Assembly (NCBI GenBank): GCA_002728755.1
Contig: PBVT01000085.1
Span: 171,488 to 235,487 of the forward strand
DNA length: 64,000 nt
From: Myxococcales bacterium
Lineage (GTDB): Bacteria; Myxococcota_A; UBA9042; UBA3505
Direction of reading: 5' to 3'
Within the stretch, counting starts at the first letter, position 1; each line of letters opens with the position of its first letter. The translations under genes and the position numbers were made by a program. Below are positions 35,714 to 43,740 of this stretch, in pieces. The notes under the pieces are model-generated. The model had not been told where the DNA came from. It saw only the letters and a list, made by a program, of their open reading frames with translations, and searched no databases.

Positions 35714-37344
35714 GAGCGAAGCTCCCGGACCTTGAGGCCAAGTTGATTGAAACGAAGCCGTATAGCTCGACTTCGTGCCGTATCTCCGAGGAGTAGGTTG
35801 GCCATTGCTTCAAAGTCTCCTTCTGTTCTTTGAAACAAAGAAAGGAAGTATTGTCGTTCCACATTTTTTGCGACCGCGTTCAGGCTCTCGTCGGCTTCCA
35901 GTTGGACCATGCATTGATCGAAGTCCTCTTCTACAGTGCGGTCGTCTGCTCCCAGCCCTTTCGAGCTCGCGAGTAGCTCGGAGACCAATACGGGATCCAC
36001 CTGAAACCGGACCGACTCCAGATGTAAGCCGGAATGGACCGCGTCGACGGCTCCTACCAGTGTAAAGCTGACGATATTATGGATCACCATGGAGAGCTCT
36101 CTGAGATTTCCCGGCCAGCTATGGCCGATCAATCGCTTCCAGGTGGGTTTGGCAAAAATGAGTTCGATGTGATCGCCGCTGGAACGATTGCGGTGTCCAA
36201 CAGTCAGACCCAGCTCTGTGTTGGCCTTAAGCCCCAGGGCTTCCACCAGCTCACCATGCAGTACCTGGATTTCGGGATGCTCTAATGAGGACGCAACGAA
36301 ACGTTTAATCAGGAATTGAATATCTTCCGGCCGGTCTCTGAGCGGCGGTAGAACCGTTCGAGTAGCAGGAGAGAGGCGCATGTATAGATCGCGTCGAAAA
36401 CGACCTTCGCGCACAGCGTCTACTAATGGGGTGTTGCTCGCTACCACCACCTTTACATCGACCTCGATCTCTCGATTCGACCCCAGAGGACGGACTCGCC
36501 GTTCCTGGAGAACATGGAGTAGCTGCCGCTGGTTTTCGGGAGACACATTCTGTATTTCATCGAGAAATAATGTGCCGCGGTGTGCGAGCTGAAATACGCC
36601 ACGGCGGTCTTCGACGGAGCCGGTATAGGCTCCACGTACCGAGCCGAATAGCGTGCTAGAGACAAGATCATCCGGGATGGTGGATAGATCCACAGCCACG
36701 AATTGGCCAGTTCGCCCGCTATTTCGATGGATGAACCGCTCGGCTAGAAATGATTTGCCAGTTCCAGTCTCTCCCTCGAGTACCACTGGTAATGGGCCTC
36801 GAGATACCACCGCGAGTCGTCGTCGAAGACTGCGCATATGTGAGTCTGCTCCCCATAGGATACCTTCTTCCTCCAGCTCGAGCCGAGCTTCAGCCAGGGC
36901 CGAATTGATATGAATTCGCAGAGCGTCGAGATCTTCGGTACCAAAAAAGTAGGTCATCGACTCACCGGCAACTTCGGTGGCCAGATCAACCAGGGAGAGG
37001 TCTTCAACCGAGGTGAGAAGTACAACCGGTAGGTGGGAGTATTTCTGACGAAGCTCTCGAAGAATGGCGACCCCCTGGAATCGCCTTGTCTGTCGTTCTG
37101 TAAAGTTTGGGCCTAGAGGTAGGAGGCGCTCTGGTTCAATGTCGAACTGTACGTCGAGCAGGATCAGATCGACCGCGTCGGCATTCTGCTCCAGAAATGT
37201 GAGAGCGGTTGGACCATCGGGTACACGCGGCAATCCGGCGTCACCATCGATCGCGATGAGTTCAATCTCCGGCATCCGTTCTCCGAGGAGCCGTGCGAAT
37301 AGATCCCCGTCATCGATCAGTAGAACTCTGGGTTTCTCCGTCAC
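35710..37344 (-). CDS. Sigma-54-dependent response regulator (NtrC type)
   Basis: 544 residues. The receiver (about 5-150) has D11-D12 and phosphoacceptor D64 (LILLDVQFD), a longer loop after it than usual, and no conserved Lys after strand 5 (TYFFGTEDL). The AAA+ domain (about 165-400) has Walker A GETGTGKS at 191-198, the sigma-54 contact loop GAYTGS at 238-243 (GAFTGA in most), and Walker B LFLDEI at 259-264. A C-terminal helix-turn-helix lies near 500-540. It should open sigma-54 promoters, and two candidate promoters lie in this locus. It overlaps the next gene by four bases and the previous one by 35. Confidence 0.92.
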   Translation of the reverse strand: MTEKPRVLLIDDGDLFARLLGERMPEIELIAIDGDAGLPRVPDGPTALTFLEQNADAVDLILLDVQFDIEPERLLPLGPNFTERQTRRFQGVAILRELRQKYSHLPVVLLTSVEDLSLVDLATEVAGESMTYFFGTEDLDALRIHINSALAEARLELEEEGILWGADSHMRSLRRRLAVVSRGPLPVVLEGETGTGKSFLAERFIHRNSGRTGQFVAVDLSTIPDDLVSSTLFGSVRGAYTGSVEDRRGVFQLAHRGTLFLDEIQNVSPENQRQLLHVLQERRVRPLGSNREIEVDVKVVVASNTPLVDAVREGRFRRDLYMRLSPATRTVLPPLRDRPEDIQFLIKRFVASSLEHPEIQVLHGELVEALGLKANTELGLTVGHRNRSSGDHIELIFAKPTWKRLIGHSWPGNLRELSMVIHNIVSFTLVGAVDAVHSGLHLESVRFQVDPVLVSELLASSKGLGADDRTVEEDFDQCMVQLEADESLNAVAKNVERQYFLSLFQRTEGDFEAMANLLLGDTARSRAIRLRFNQLGLKVRELRS

Positions 37345-37726
37345 CTTGCATCTCCCTGATGATAGTTGTGATTACCTGCGCGACCGCGCGGAAATCCTGT
37401 AATACTGCCGTTCGTTGGATTGGCTTGTTGTCGTTGATTTGACCTTCCCACGCCAGGGCTTGTTCCACCGCCTGTTGTATTCGATCGAACACAGCATGAG
37501 CCTTGGCTTCTGTGCTGTGCGTTGTCACAAAAGACGACCAGATCTCTTGTGCCGAGCGGTTCCCACTGGGTCCTGTTCGAGTTTCCTGTAATGCTTTGAG
37601 TACGGCTTGGCGCAGTTCCGACTCGGGGCAATCCTCGGGTAACCAGGCGATAGGTAGCGTCAGGTATTTTCCGAGGTCATGTTGGAGATCCAACAAGGCG
37701 TCGAGGAGAGGTTCTAATGACTTCAT
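37310..37726 (-). CDS. Small helical protein in the signalling operon
   Basis: 138 residues, no signal or membrane segment, and strongly helical by composition. I do not recognise a family. Near the N terminus it reads LLDLQHDLGKYLTLPIAWLP; a His in this setting resembles H-boxes and histidine phosphotransfer domains, and the kinase in the same operon has a similar HEVLKHN. A phosphotransfer role is only a hypothesis. The ATG at 37726 is 10 bases after the propeller stop, and the end overlaps the sigma-54 activator start by 35 bases. The frame is open 14 codons further upstream, into the previous gene. Confidence 0.75.
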   Translation of the reverse strand: MKSLEPLLDALLDLQHDLGKYLTLPIAWLPEDCPESELRQAVLKALQETRTGPSGNRSAQEIWSSFVTTHSTEAKAHAVFDRIQQAVEQALAWEGQINDNKPIQRTAVLQDFRAVAQVITTIIREMQGDGETQSSTDR

Positions 37727-37736
37727 TACCAAGGGT

Positions 37737-39434
37737 TTACTCTCCAGCCTGGTTCGGGTTGGAATCAACCACGCTCAAACCACCATTGGTTGCAACATAG
37801 ATGAGTCCTTTGTAGGGCACTGTGGCATGCACTTCATTGCCTGCCAAGCCGTCCGTGGTTGAGATGTTGGTTACCGTCTCGCCGCGCAAAATACTCAGCC
37901 CGCTGAGGCTGCCAATCCAGATATCGTTTCCAATTTGCTGTACGGAGAGAGTGTAGTCATCCAGGAGCCCATCCTGAGTGGTTAATGTGGTCCATTGTCC
38001 GTCCTTCATGACACTGATCCCCCGGGTACATGTTGCGACCCAGAGGTTGCCCTGCTGGTCGAAACTCAGATCCATAACCCAGTTATCCGCGAGCCCAGAC
38101 TGATCGCTAATGGCCGTGAATTTTCCACCTCGTTTTCGAATGAGGATTCCCTGGTCGGAAGTACCAACCGCAACCGTATGACGAAACGCGGCGATTCGAG
38201 TGATCTTGTTGGAGCGGATACCAGCCTGTCGATAATAGCGCTTCCAGCGGCGACGGTTCATACGGTGAACCGCCCCCGTATCTGCCATCCAGGCAACACC
38301 GGAGACGGGATCAACGGTCACTCCGTTAACGGCCGTATGCCAAGGGCATTTCTGACTTGTGTCTTCGACACAGTCATCGCGGCGATAGATCTGAAACCTT
38401 CCCTTGGAATCAACAATGGTCAATCCGCGATTGGTGGCCACATAGAGCTTTTTCCCGTCGGAACTCAGGTCATTGATCATGTCGGAAGCCAGATATCGGG
38501 GGCCATGGAAACGAGTCCATGTCTGCCCGTCAAACCGACAAAGTCCCCGGTCGAAACTTCCGACCCATAGATGCCCGGCGAATTCTGTCAGGGATGCCAC
38601 GCGATCTCCGCAGGGCATACCGGCGATCTCCAGCTGTTTCCAGCCTTCTGGTGATTGAAGATGAACACCTTCATCCGTCGCCAGAACGAATTGTTTCTTC
38701 CATATAGCGGCATCGTGAGCCTGTAGATGTGCGTATTGGTCGGCTTGGACTGGCGTACCCGTATCTGTCAACGCGAGCGCTTTTCCAATCGTAGCGTTGG
38801 TCTCCAGGACGTGATTCCGACGGATATAACCACCCGCCGCTGTCCGGATATGAAGCTCATTCCCAACGAACGCGATATCTCGTACCGGTGTTGGCAAGGT
38901 CTGTACAATCTTATGCCCTTTCAACCAGATGGAGCCGTCGAGGCTCCCCGCGGCCCACATACCATCTGGATGTAGCGTTAGAGCGTAGGGGGAGATCTCT
39001 GTTTTGGTCTCTAGAACCGTGCCATCTGGTAGATGTTCAAATACGAACCCATCATCGCGACCGGCGATAACTCCTGTGGGCCCAGCCGCGAGACTCAAAT
39101 AGCGCCCTTTGGCGATGATCTCGAATCGCTTCGTGTTCTGTTTCAGCCGAGCTAATCCCGTCTCGGTTGCAACCCAGATTTCACTCCCGAAGGCAACGCA
39201 ATCCAATACGGTATTACCAGGGAGCCCGTCGAGAGCACCCCAGCTCGTATTCGTATCGGTACCAATCCGAACCAGCCCCGCACCTCGCGTTCCAATCCAG
39301 AGATGGTCTTGTTGTGGCGCCAAACAGGTTGCGTCAGAAGGGTCGCCCAGGTTGGATACCACACGAGGGGTCCCAAATGCCGTTCCCCAGCACAACAGAC
39401 TTAGTACCAACCCGATCATCATTATATTCTTCAT
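37737..39434 (-). CDS. Secreted beta-propeller protein (Reg_prop-like)
   Basis: 565 residues with a signal peptide (LVLSLLCWGTAFG) and no membrane anchor. It has repeated propeller blades with the pattern of two-component regulator propeller repeats: LWIGTRGAGLVRI, IWVATETGLARL, LWVGSFDRGLCRF, LYVATNRGLTIVD, LWVATCTRGISVM and IYVATNGGLSVVD. Elsewhere these repeats form the sensor part of hybrid kinases that detect polysaccharides; here they stand alone in the first gene of a kinase operon. AAGGGAG lies six bases before the ATG, inside the loop of a GACATA/TATGTC inverted repeat. Confidence 0.87.
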   Translation of the reverse strand: MKNIMMIGLVLSLLCWGTAFGTPRVVSNLGDPSDATCLAPQQDHLWIGTRGAGLVRIGTDTNTSWGALDGLPGNTVLDCVAFGSEIWVATETGLARLKQNTKRFEIIAKGRYLSLAAGPTGVIAGRDDGFVFEHLPDGTVLETKTEISPYALTLHPDGMWAAGSLDGSIWLKGHKIVQTLPTPVRDIAFVGNELHIRTAAGGYIRRNHVLETNATIGKALALTDTGTPVQADQYAHLQAHDAAIWKKQFVLATDEGVHLQSPEGWKQLEIAGMPCGDRVASLTEFAGHLWVGSFDRGLCRFDGQTWTRFHGPRYLASDMINDLSSDGKKLYVATNRGLTIVDSKGRFQIYRRDDCVEDTSQKCPWHTAVNGVTVDPVSGVAWMADTGAVHRMNRRRWKRYYRQAGIRSNKITRIAAFRHTVAVGTSDQGILIRKRGGKFTAISDQSGLADNWVMDLSFDQQGNLWVATCTRGISVMKDGQWTTLTTQDGLLDDYTLSVQQIGNDIWIGSLSGLSILRGETVTNISTTDGLAGNEVHATVPYKGLIYVATNGGLSVVDSNPNQAGE

Positions 39435-39467
39435 GACATACTCCCTTCTTGGAATATGTCGATCAGA

Positions 39468-39483
39468 AGCAATCTGTAGGCCA
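39468..39483 (-). promoter_or_regulatory. Sigma-54-type promoter before the signalling operon
   Basis: On the minus strand TGGCCTACAGATTGCT has the invariant GG and GC of a -24/-12 promoter in correct spacing, and a perfect TTGCT in the -12 half. Predicted start is near 39457, 23 bases before the propeller ATG, with the ribosome site between. Further upstream GTGTTAT occurs twice (39507 and 39531), with an inverted ATAACA at 39590, as possible activator sites. The operon encodes a sigma-54 activator, so self-activation is likely. Confidence 0.65.
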
Positions 39484-39637
39484 GTTTTGCTTTCTGCCGA
39501 AACGAAGTGTTATTATCCAGTAAAACCAACGTGTTATGAGATGCTTGGGGCGTCCATGAAACTGCTCCCTATGCTCTCATATGTTCGCAATAACAGCAAG
39601 TAATCTATAGATAATAGATTGTGTCTGGCGTGCTGTC

Positions 39638-42607
39638 TTAGCGTTGGCAGAAGACCCGGGTGTCGGCGAATTGGGAGATCTTCTGGAAGGTGGTGAGTTG
39701 GCTCGTGCAGTCCGCGCCCGAGATGCCTGTGTTACGGCCGGAGTATCGCTTGCAGGCGGGGGAGTCTGCACCACAGACTTCGCAAACAAACGAGCCGAGC
39801 GCGAGACAGGCCGACGCGGAATCGGCTCCTTTTGCTGACGGAGTGCGTCGTTTCGTGCGAGAGGCCTGGTGGTCACGCTTTCTGGGGGTGAGCAGAGTTT
39901 TCAGTGCACTTTCCATATGTTTTTGTCGAGGAAGTATCTTTGTCATTTGAAGTTCGTTCAGGGCTTTCCATAGGGAATAGGCATCGGTTGGAAGATCTGC
40001 GACGAGGTGCAGGGTGTTTCGATCGTGTCCGAGGATGATGCCGACGGAGTCCATGAGTCCAAGTTCTGCAATCAATCGACAATGACCGGGGTTCAAGTTG
40101 CAGAGGGTCTCCTGAAGAGGCCCCAGAGCTTTGGTCACTTTCTCGAAATCGGCCCAGAACATAAGAAGAATATTTCGTGGTGCCAGGCTGAGCATGCGGT
40201 CGATTTCCGGATGTTTGGCTCGGGTGCTTCGAGCGGATAGCCAGGTCGCAGACTTGGCTTCCGAGCCAGCACTCAACACAAATCGAGAACCGGTATTCCC
40301 AGAGACAAGTCCCAGGAATTGTCCAAAACCCGCACGGAATGCTTTGACGTTCTTGTTGGCTTCACGCTTAAAGCCCGCGTCTCCGAGTCGAAAAACGAGA
40401 CCGTTGAGCGGTGGATCTACCACCCGGTCGCCTCGCAGATACCCATATCGGGCGGACATAGCGAGAACATCGTGGACTTCTGCCCAGCTATTCGTTCGCC
40501 GAGGGATGGTTGTGTTGAGATAGCTGCCGAGCTTCGATAGGAGGCGTGCGCGAACATAATGCCATAGGTCTAGCCCGCGAGTTTCCATGTATTGACCGGA
40601 GATCATGGCGTTCAATTGAACAGCGTGCCGTTTCGCCCCGAAGAAAGCCCCCGAGATGGTGAAGTCATCGATGGTGGTAAACCAGTCATGTAGACCTAAT
40701 TCAACCTCTCTACGCAGGGTGCGCGACTTTCCGACCAACCATTTTGCAATGGGTCGCAGATAGGGGTCGATGTAGACAAAGTCCCGAATATGACGGTCGA
40801 GGGTGAAGAAACTGTACCCTTCAGGGGGAACCGCAATCAGTGAGGTGGGAGCTGGAGCCAGAATGCGATGGGTCTTCTCGTTGAGCTCGTGGTCTTTGGG
40901 AAGTCGACCATCGGCTTCAACCCGTAATCCACGGGACGTGGGGAAGGCTCGTAATCGTATATATTCAAGGTTCTGGCTCCGCACCATACCCTTGGTTCTT
41001 TCGAGGAGAAGAAAGTTTGAGAGAGTAGAAATCCCCTCGATAGGAAGTCCGACAGACAGAAACTGCTCCTTTACGGCCAAAAGCGTCGATGCGGCTTCCT
41101 GTGCGATTCCTGGTTTCACACGTCCTGGCCAGAATTCCAGTGTGACCCGCGCTCGATCTTGCAGGTTATTCTGTAGTTGTGTGCAGGTGTCTTCTGGAAA
41201 ACGAAGATATTGCGGCTCATCGGAGATACGGACATGGGTACGTAGATCTTCGACATATAGAGTGCCTTTCTCTGTTTTGAGTTTTACATAGGGCACGTCA
41301 TCTTGAACTTCTCCGCTACGTGCGAGGAGCTCGTCGAGGCCGGCACGGTCCGTAACTGGCAGGAACCATGTCGTCGAGAGATGTTGGTTTTTGAGCCAGA
41401 TAACGATATGAGCCGCTTGATCTGTCGCCAGCCCCATGTCTTCCCAGACGGTCTCGGGGTGATGCTCTGCGGTTTGAGTTTCTGGCATTGCTCCGATGCG
41501 ATTGAGCACCCAGGACAGCGCGGGTTGGCCGGCATAACTTAAAACAGCGATAGGATGGTCTTCGATGACGAGAAGCTGGTCTTCGCGGTCTCGAGGTGTT
41601 GCGGTCTTCTTCGTGGACCCCGCTGTGGCCGTGCTGTCTTCACTATCGTCGGTATCCGCGGTTTCTTCGACATCGGACGTTTCGACGATTTCGGTCGCTA
41701 AAATCGCCGCTAGATCTGGCACTGCATCCGAATCGACATCTTCCCCTCCGGAGGTCGTCGCCTGTTGACTACCGGACCGTCCGGGTAGTGGTAGTCCTCG
41801 TCCCGACTGGACCCAGAGCCCAACAAGAAGCCCCAGGTATACCAAGAGCATTGTCGAGCGAAGAAAGACCGTGCGTCCCGGGGCCAGCGGTTTGGGAAAG
41901 GATCCCTCCGCGGATTCTGGGCGCGCTGGAGGCACCAGAGCCATGAGCTTTCGTCGTGCACGTATATTTCCAAAGATGCCCTGTAGATTCGAGACAACCG
42001 GTAAGGGGCTGAGCCAACCAAAGAGTAAGCTGGAATTGGTCAGCTCTCGGAACTGGTTGAGGCCACAGTCACGACAAAATGGTCCTGTAGCGACCGTCGG
42101 CTCCTTAAAGATCTGCTTTGGGTAGACTCCATACAGAGAAGCAGGGACGGCTGGTACCGAGGCGCAGAGGCTACAGCCCTCCCATTTCTGTTCTTCCGGT
42201 TCGGTTTCTTTGAGTCTGTCTTTGAGCTTTTTGGGTTTCCGAGCAGCGACTGGCTGTTCGTAGGGTGACCACACTGGATCCCCAGGATCACTCAGAGGTG
42301 GTGGCTGCAGAGGATCGCCAAAATCGAGTTCTTCCCCGTCGTCGATCTCCGCTTCTGCGGGTTCCGCCTCACCTGTGAGATCCAGAGTAAGCGTAAGATC
42401 GTACAGTTGCCGACTCTGTGGGTCCGATAGGATCTCGTAGGCGAGGGCGATTTCCTTGAAGTGGAATTCTGCCTTCTCGCGATCGTCCGGATGTCGGTCT
42501 GGATGCCATTCCTGCGCGAGCTTGCGATACGCCTTCCGAATGACGTCATCCGGGGCGTCTGGTGCCACGTTTAAGATGGCGTAGAAGTTTTGGTCGTTAG
42601 AATCCAG
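39638..42607 (-). CDS. Membrane-tethered J-domain protein
   Basis: About 989 residues if started at the CTG at 42607. N-terminal J domain with FYAILNVAPDAPDD, KAYRKLAQEWHPDRHPDD (HPD motif) and AYEILSDPQSRQLYD; an acidic linker; a four-Cys zinc-type motif (CSLC and CRDC, about 145-180); a membrane helix near 250-270; then about 700 residues probably outside the cytoplasm with no family I know; and a Cys-rich tail. The J domain should stimulate a DnaK-type Hsp70. The first in-frame ATG/GTG/TTG is a GTG at 42568, which would remove J-domain helix I. CTG, or a one-base frameshift from the ATG at 42614, explains the upstream homology. Confidence 0.78.
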   Translation of the reverse strand: MDSNDQNFYAILNVAPDAPDDVIRKAYRKLAQEWHPDRHPDDREKAEFHFKEIALAYEILSDPQSRQLYDLTLTLDLTGEAEPAEAEIDDGEELDFGDPLQPPPLSDPGDPVWSPYEQPVAARKPKKLKDRLKETEPEEQKWEGCSLCASVPAVPASLYGVYPKQIFKEPTVATGPFCRDCGLNQFRELTNSSLLFGWLSPLPVVSNLQGIFGNIRARRKLMALVPPARPESAEGSFPKPLAPGRTVFLRSTMLLVYLGLLVGLWVQSGRGLPLPGRSGSQQATTSGGEDVDSDAVPDLAAILATEIVETSDVEETADTDDSEDSTATAGSTKKTATPRDREDQLLVIEDHPIAVLSYAGQPALSWVLNRIGAMPETQTAEHHPETVWEDMGLATDQAAHIVIWLKNQHLSTTWFLPVTDRAGLDELLARSGEVQDDVPYVKLKTEKGTLYVEDLRTHVRISDEPQYLRFPEDTCTQLQNNLQDRARVTLEFWPGRVKPGIAQEAASTLLAVKEQFLSVGLPIEGISTLSNFLLLERTKGMVRSQNLEYIRLRAFPTSRGLRVEADGRLPKDHELNEKTHRILAPAPTSLIAVPPEGYSFFTLDRHIRDFVYIDPYLRPIAKWLVGKSRTLRREVELGLHDWFTTIDDFTISGAFFGAKRHAVQLNAMISGQYMETRGLDLWHYVRARLLSKLGSYLNTTIPRRTNSWAEVHDVLAMSARYGYLRGDRVVDPPLNGLVFRLGDAGFKREANKNVKAFRAGFGQFLGLVSGNTGSRFVLSAGSEAKSATWLSARSTRAKHPEIDRMLSLAPRNILLMFWADFEKVTKALGPLQETLCNLNPGHCRLIAELGLMDSVGIILGHDRNTLHLVADLPTDAYSLWKALNELQMTKILPRQKHMESALKTLLTPRKRDHQASRTKRRTPSAKGADSASACLALGSFVCEVCGADSPACKRYSGRNTGISGADCTSQLTTFQKISQFADTRVFCQR

Positions 42608-42721
42608 GACTCATCACCCGCAAACACGTGATCAATAATCTGACCACGATTCAAGAGCATGTCAATGTTCCCCTGGTTTCGTAGGAGGTTTCAGATAGGG
42701 CTTTGACCCTGGAAAAATCGA

Positions 42722-43549
42722 CTATCGTACATATCCCGGACCGGGTAGCGCCTGCTTGATCTGAAGACTATCGACAATTTTCTTTGCCTGTACGCCGGGT
42801 ATCCCCTCGCTCCATAGGACAACGAGATAGGACTCATCATTGTAGTGCAGTGGCATGGCGCGGAGTACGAGCTCCCCGCGGCGAGACGATGGTATCTCAA
42901 CTCGTGCTTCTGGTTGTCCCGGCCCCCATTGGACAGTTCGGGCCCTGGGATTGGACCCCGTACTCGCGACGAAGTTGCTTACAAATCGTTCGAGAGCTGC
43001 CTCTTGATAGGGAAAGGCGCGTAGAATGGCTAGAAACAGATGTTGGGTCCCGTTGGAATTGGAATAGACCCATACGGCGGTATCCGTTCTTCCTCCCATC
43101 GCGCGGTATCGTTCTTCTGCGAGCTTTTCATTGGGTACCAAGCCAGGCGCCACATCTTGTATGGAGAAGCCCAGGGAATGTTCCAGTCTTGCTTCGGATT
43201 CATTGATGACAAGGAATGGACTAGCGCGAAGTTCCTGTGGGATTTCGGGAATGGCTTTGATCTTGGAATCCGTGACGAGGAATAGGATGGAAAAGGTCAA
43301 AAGCGCGGATACGGCGGCGATTCCCCAACCAAGAGGAGCGCGTCCTGTTTGTAGGAAGTAGGAGACCAGAAAGGTAATCGTTGTCATTACCAGCACGCCA
43401 ACCACAACGGTTACCCACAGGAGACGCTCTTCCACACCCCCGCTGATCGATAGACCCACCGCCGCGAGCACCAGCACTGTGCTCGGGAGCATCGCGTGGG
43501 TGAGGGCTCGAGACCAGGACATCTTTGGCTTTTTGGGTTTGCCGAACAT
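42722..43549 (-). CDS. Membrane protein of unknown function
   Basis: About 275 residues. After a short basic start (MFGKPKKPKMSWSRAL) come three membrane helices within residues 20-105, then a soluble domain of about 165 residues outside or inside the cell containing GGRTDTAVWVYSNSNGTQHLFLA and LVVLWSEGIPG. No family recognised. The ATG at 43549 is preferred because it opens into the membrane region; the frame is open 55 codons further but that part looks non-coding. It lies about 114 bases before the J-domain gene on the same strand. Confidence 0.72.
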   Translation of the reverse strand: MFGKPKKPKMSWSRALTHAMLPSTVLVLAAVGLSISGGVEERLLWVTVVVGVLVMTTITFLVSYFLQTGRAPLGWGIAAVSALLTFSILFLVTDSKIKAIPEIPQELRASPFLVINESEARLEHSLGFSIQDVAPGLVPNEKLAEERYRAMGGRTDTAVWVYSNSNGTQHLFLAILRAFPYQEAALERFVSNFVASTGSNPRARTVQWGPGQPEARVEIPSSRRGELVLRAMPLHYNDESYLVVLWSEGIPGVQAKKIVDSLQIKQALPGPGYVR

Positions 43550-43632
43550 GGCAACTATGTACTCGTCTAGATTTGGGAAGCGACTACCTATAACCGAGTC
43601 GAGTGGGTTGATCCATTGAGATCGTCCCTGTC

Positions 43633-43658
43633 CTTGATTTAAAGCTTTCGAAATCAAG
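43633..43658. repeat. Inverted repeat upstream of the acyl-CoA synthetase
   Basis: CTTGATTT (43633-43640) and AAATCAAG (43651-43658) form a perfect 8-base inverted repeat with a 10-base spacer. It lies between two divergent genes, about 20 bases upstream of a possible -35 box for the acyl-CoA synthetase gene. The arrangement suits a binding site for a dimeric regulator. Confidence 0.5.
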
Positions 43659-43678
43659 AGATTTGTGCCCAAAAGGCA

Positions 43679-43707
43679 TTGACCCGGCCGTAAAACGCAC
43701 GTAGTTT
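43679..43707 (+). promoter_or_regulatory. Possible promoter for the acyl-CoA synthetase
   Basis: TTGACC (43679-43684) and TAGTTT (43702-43707) are 17 bases apart. The -35 box is close to consensus and the -10 is poor, which would suit a promoter needing an activator bound at the inverted repeat just upstream. The gene starts at 43741. Confidence 0.35.
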
Positions 43708-43740
43708 GTCCCACTCATTACGCGACCCAGGAGCCCAGAT

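Noticed and set aside
39602-39620. Inverted repeat AATCTAT/ATAGATT after the J-domain gene
   Set aside because: A/T-only stem with no T run on the minus strand; too weak to call a terminator or operator.
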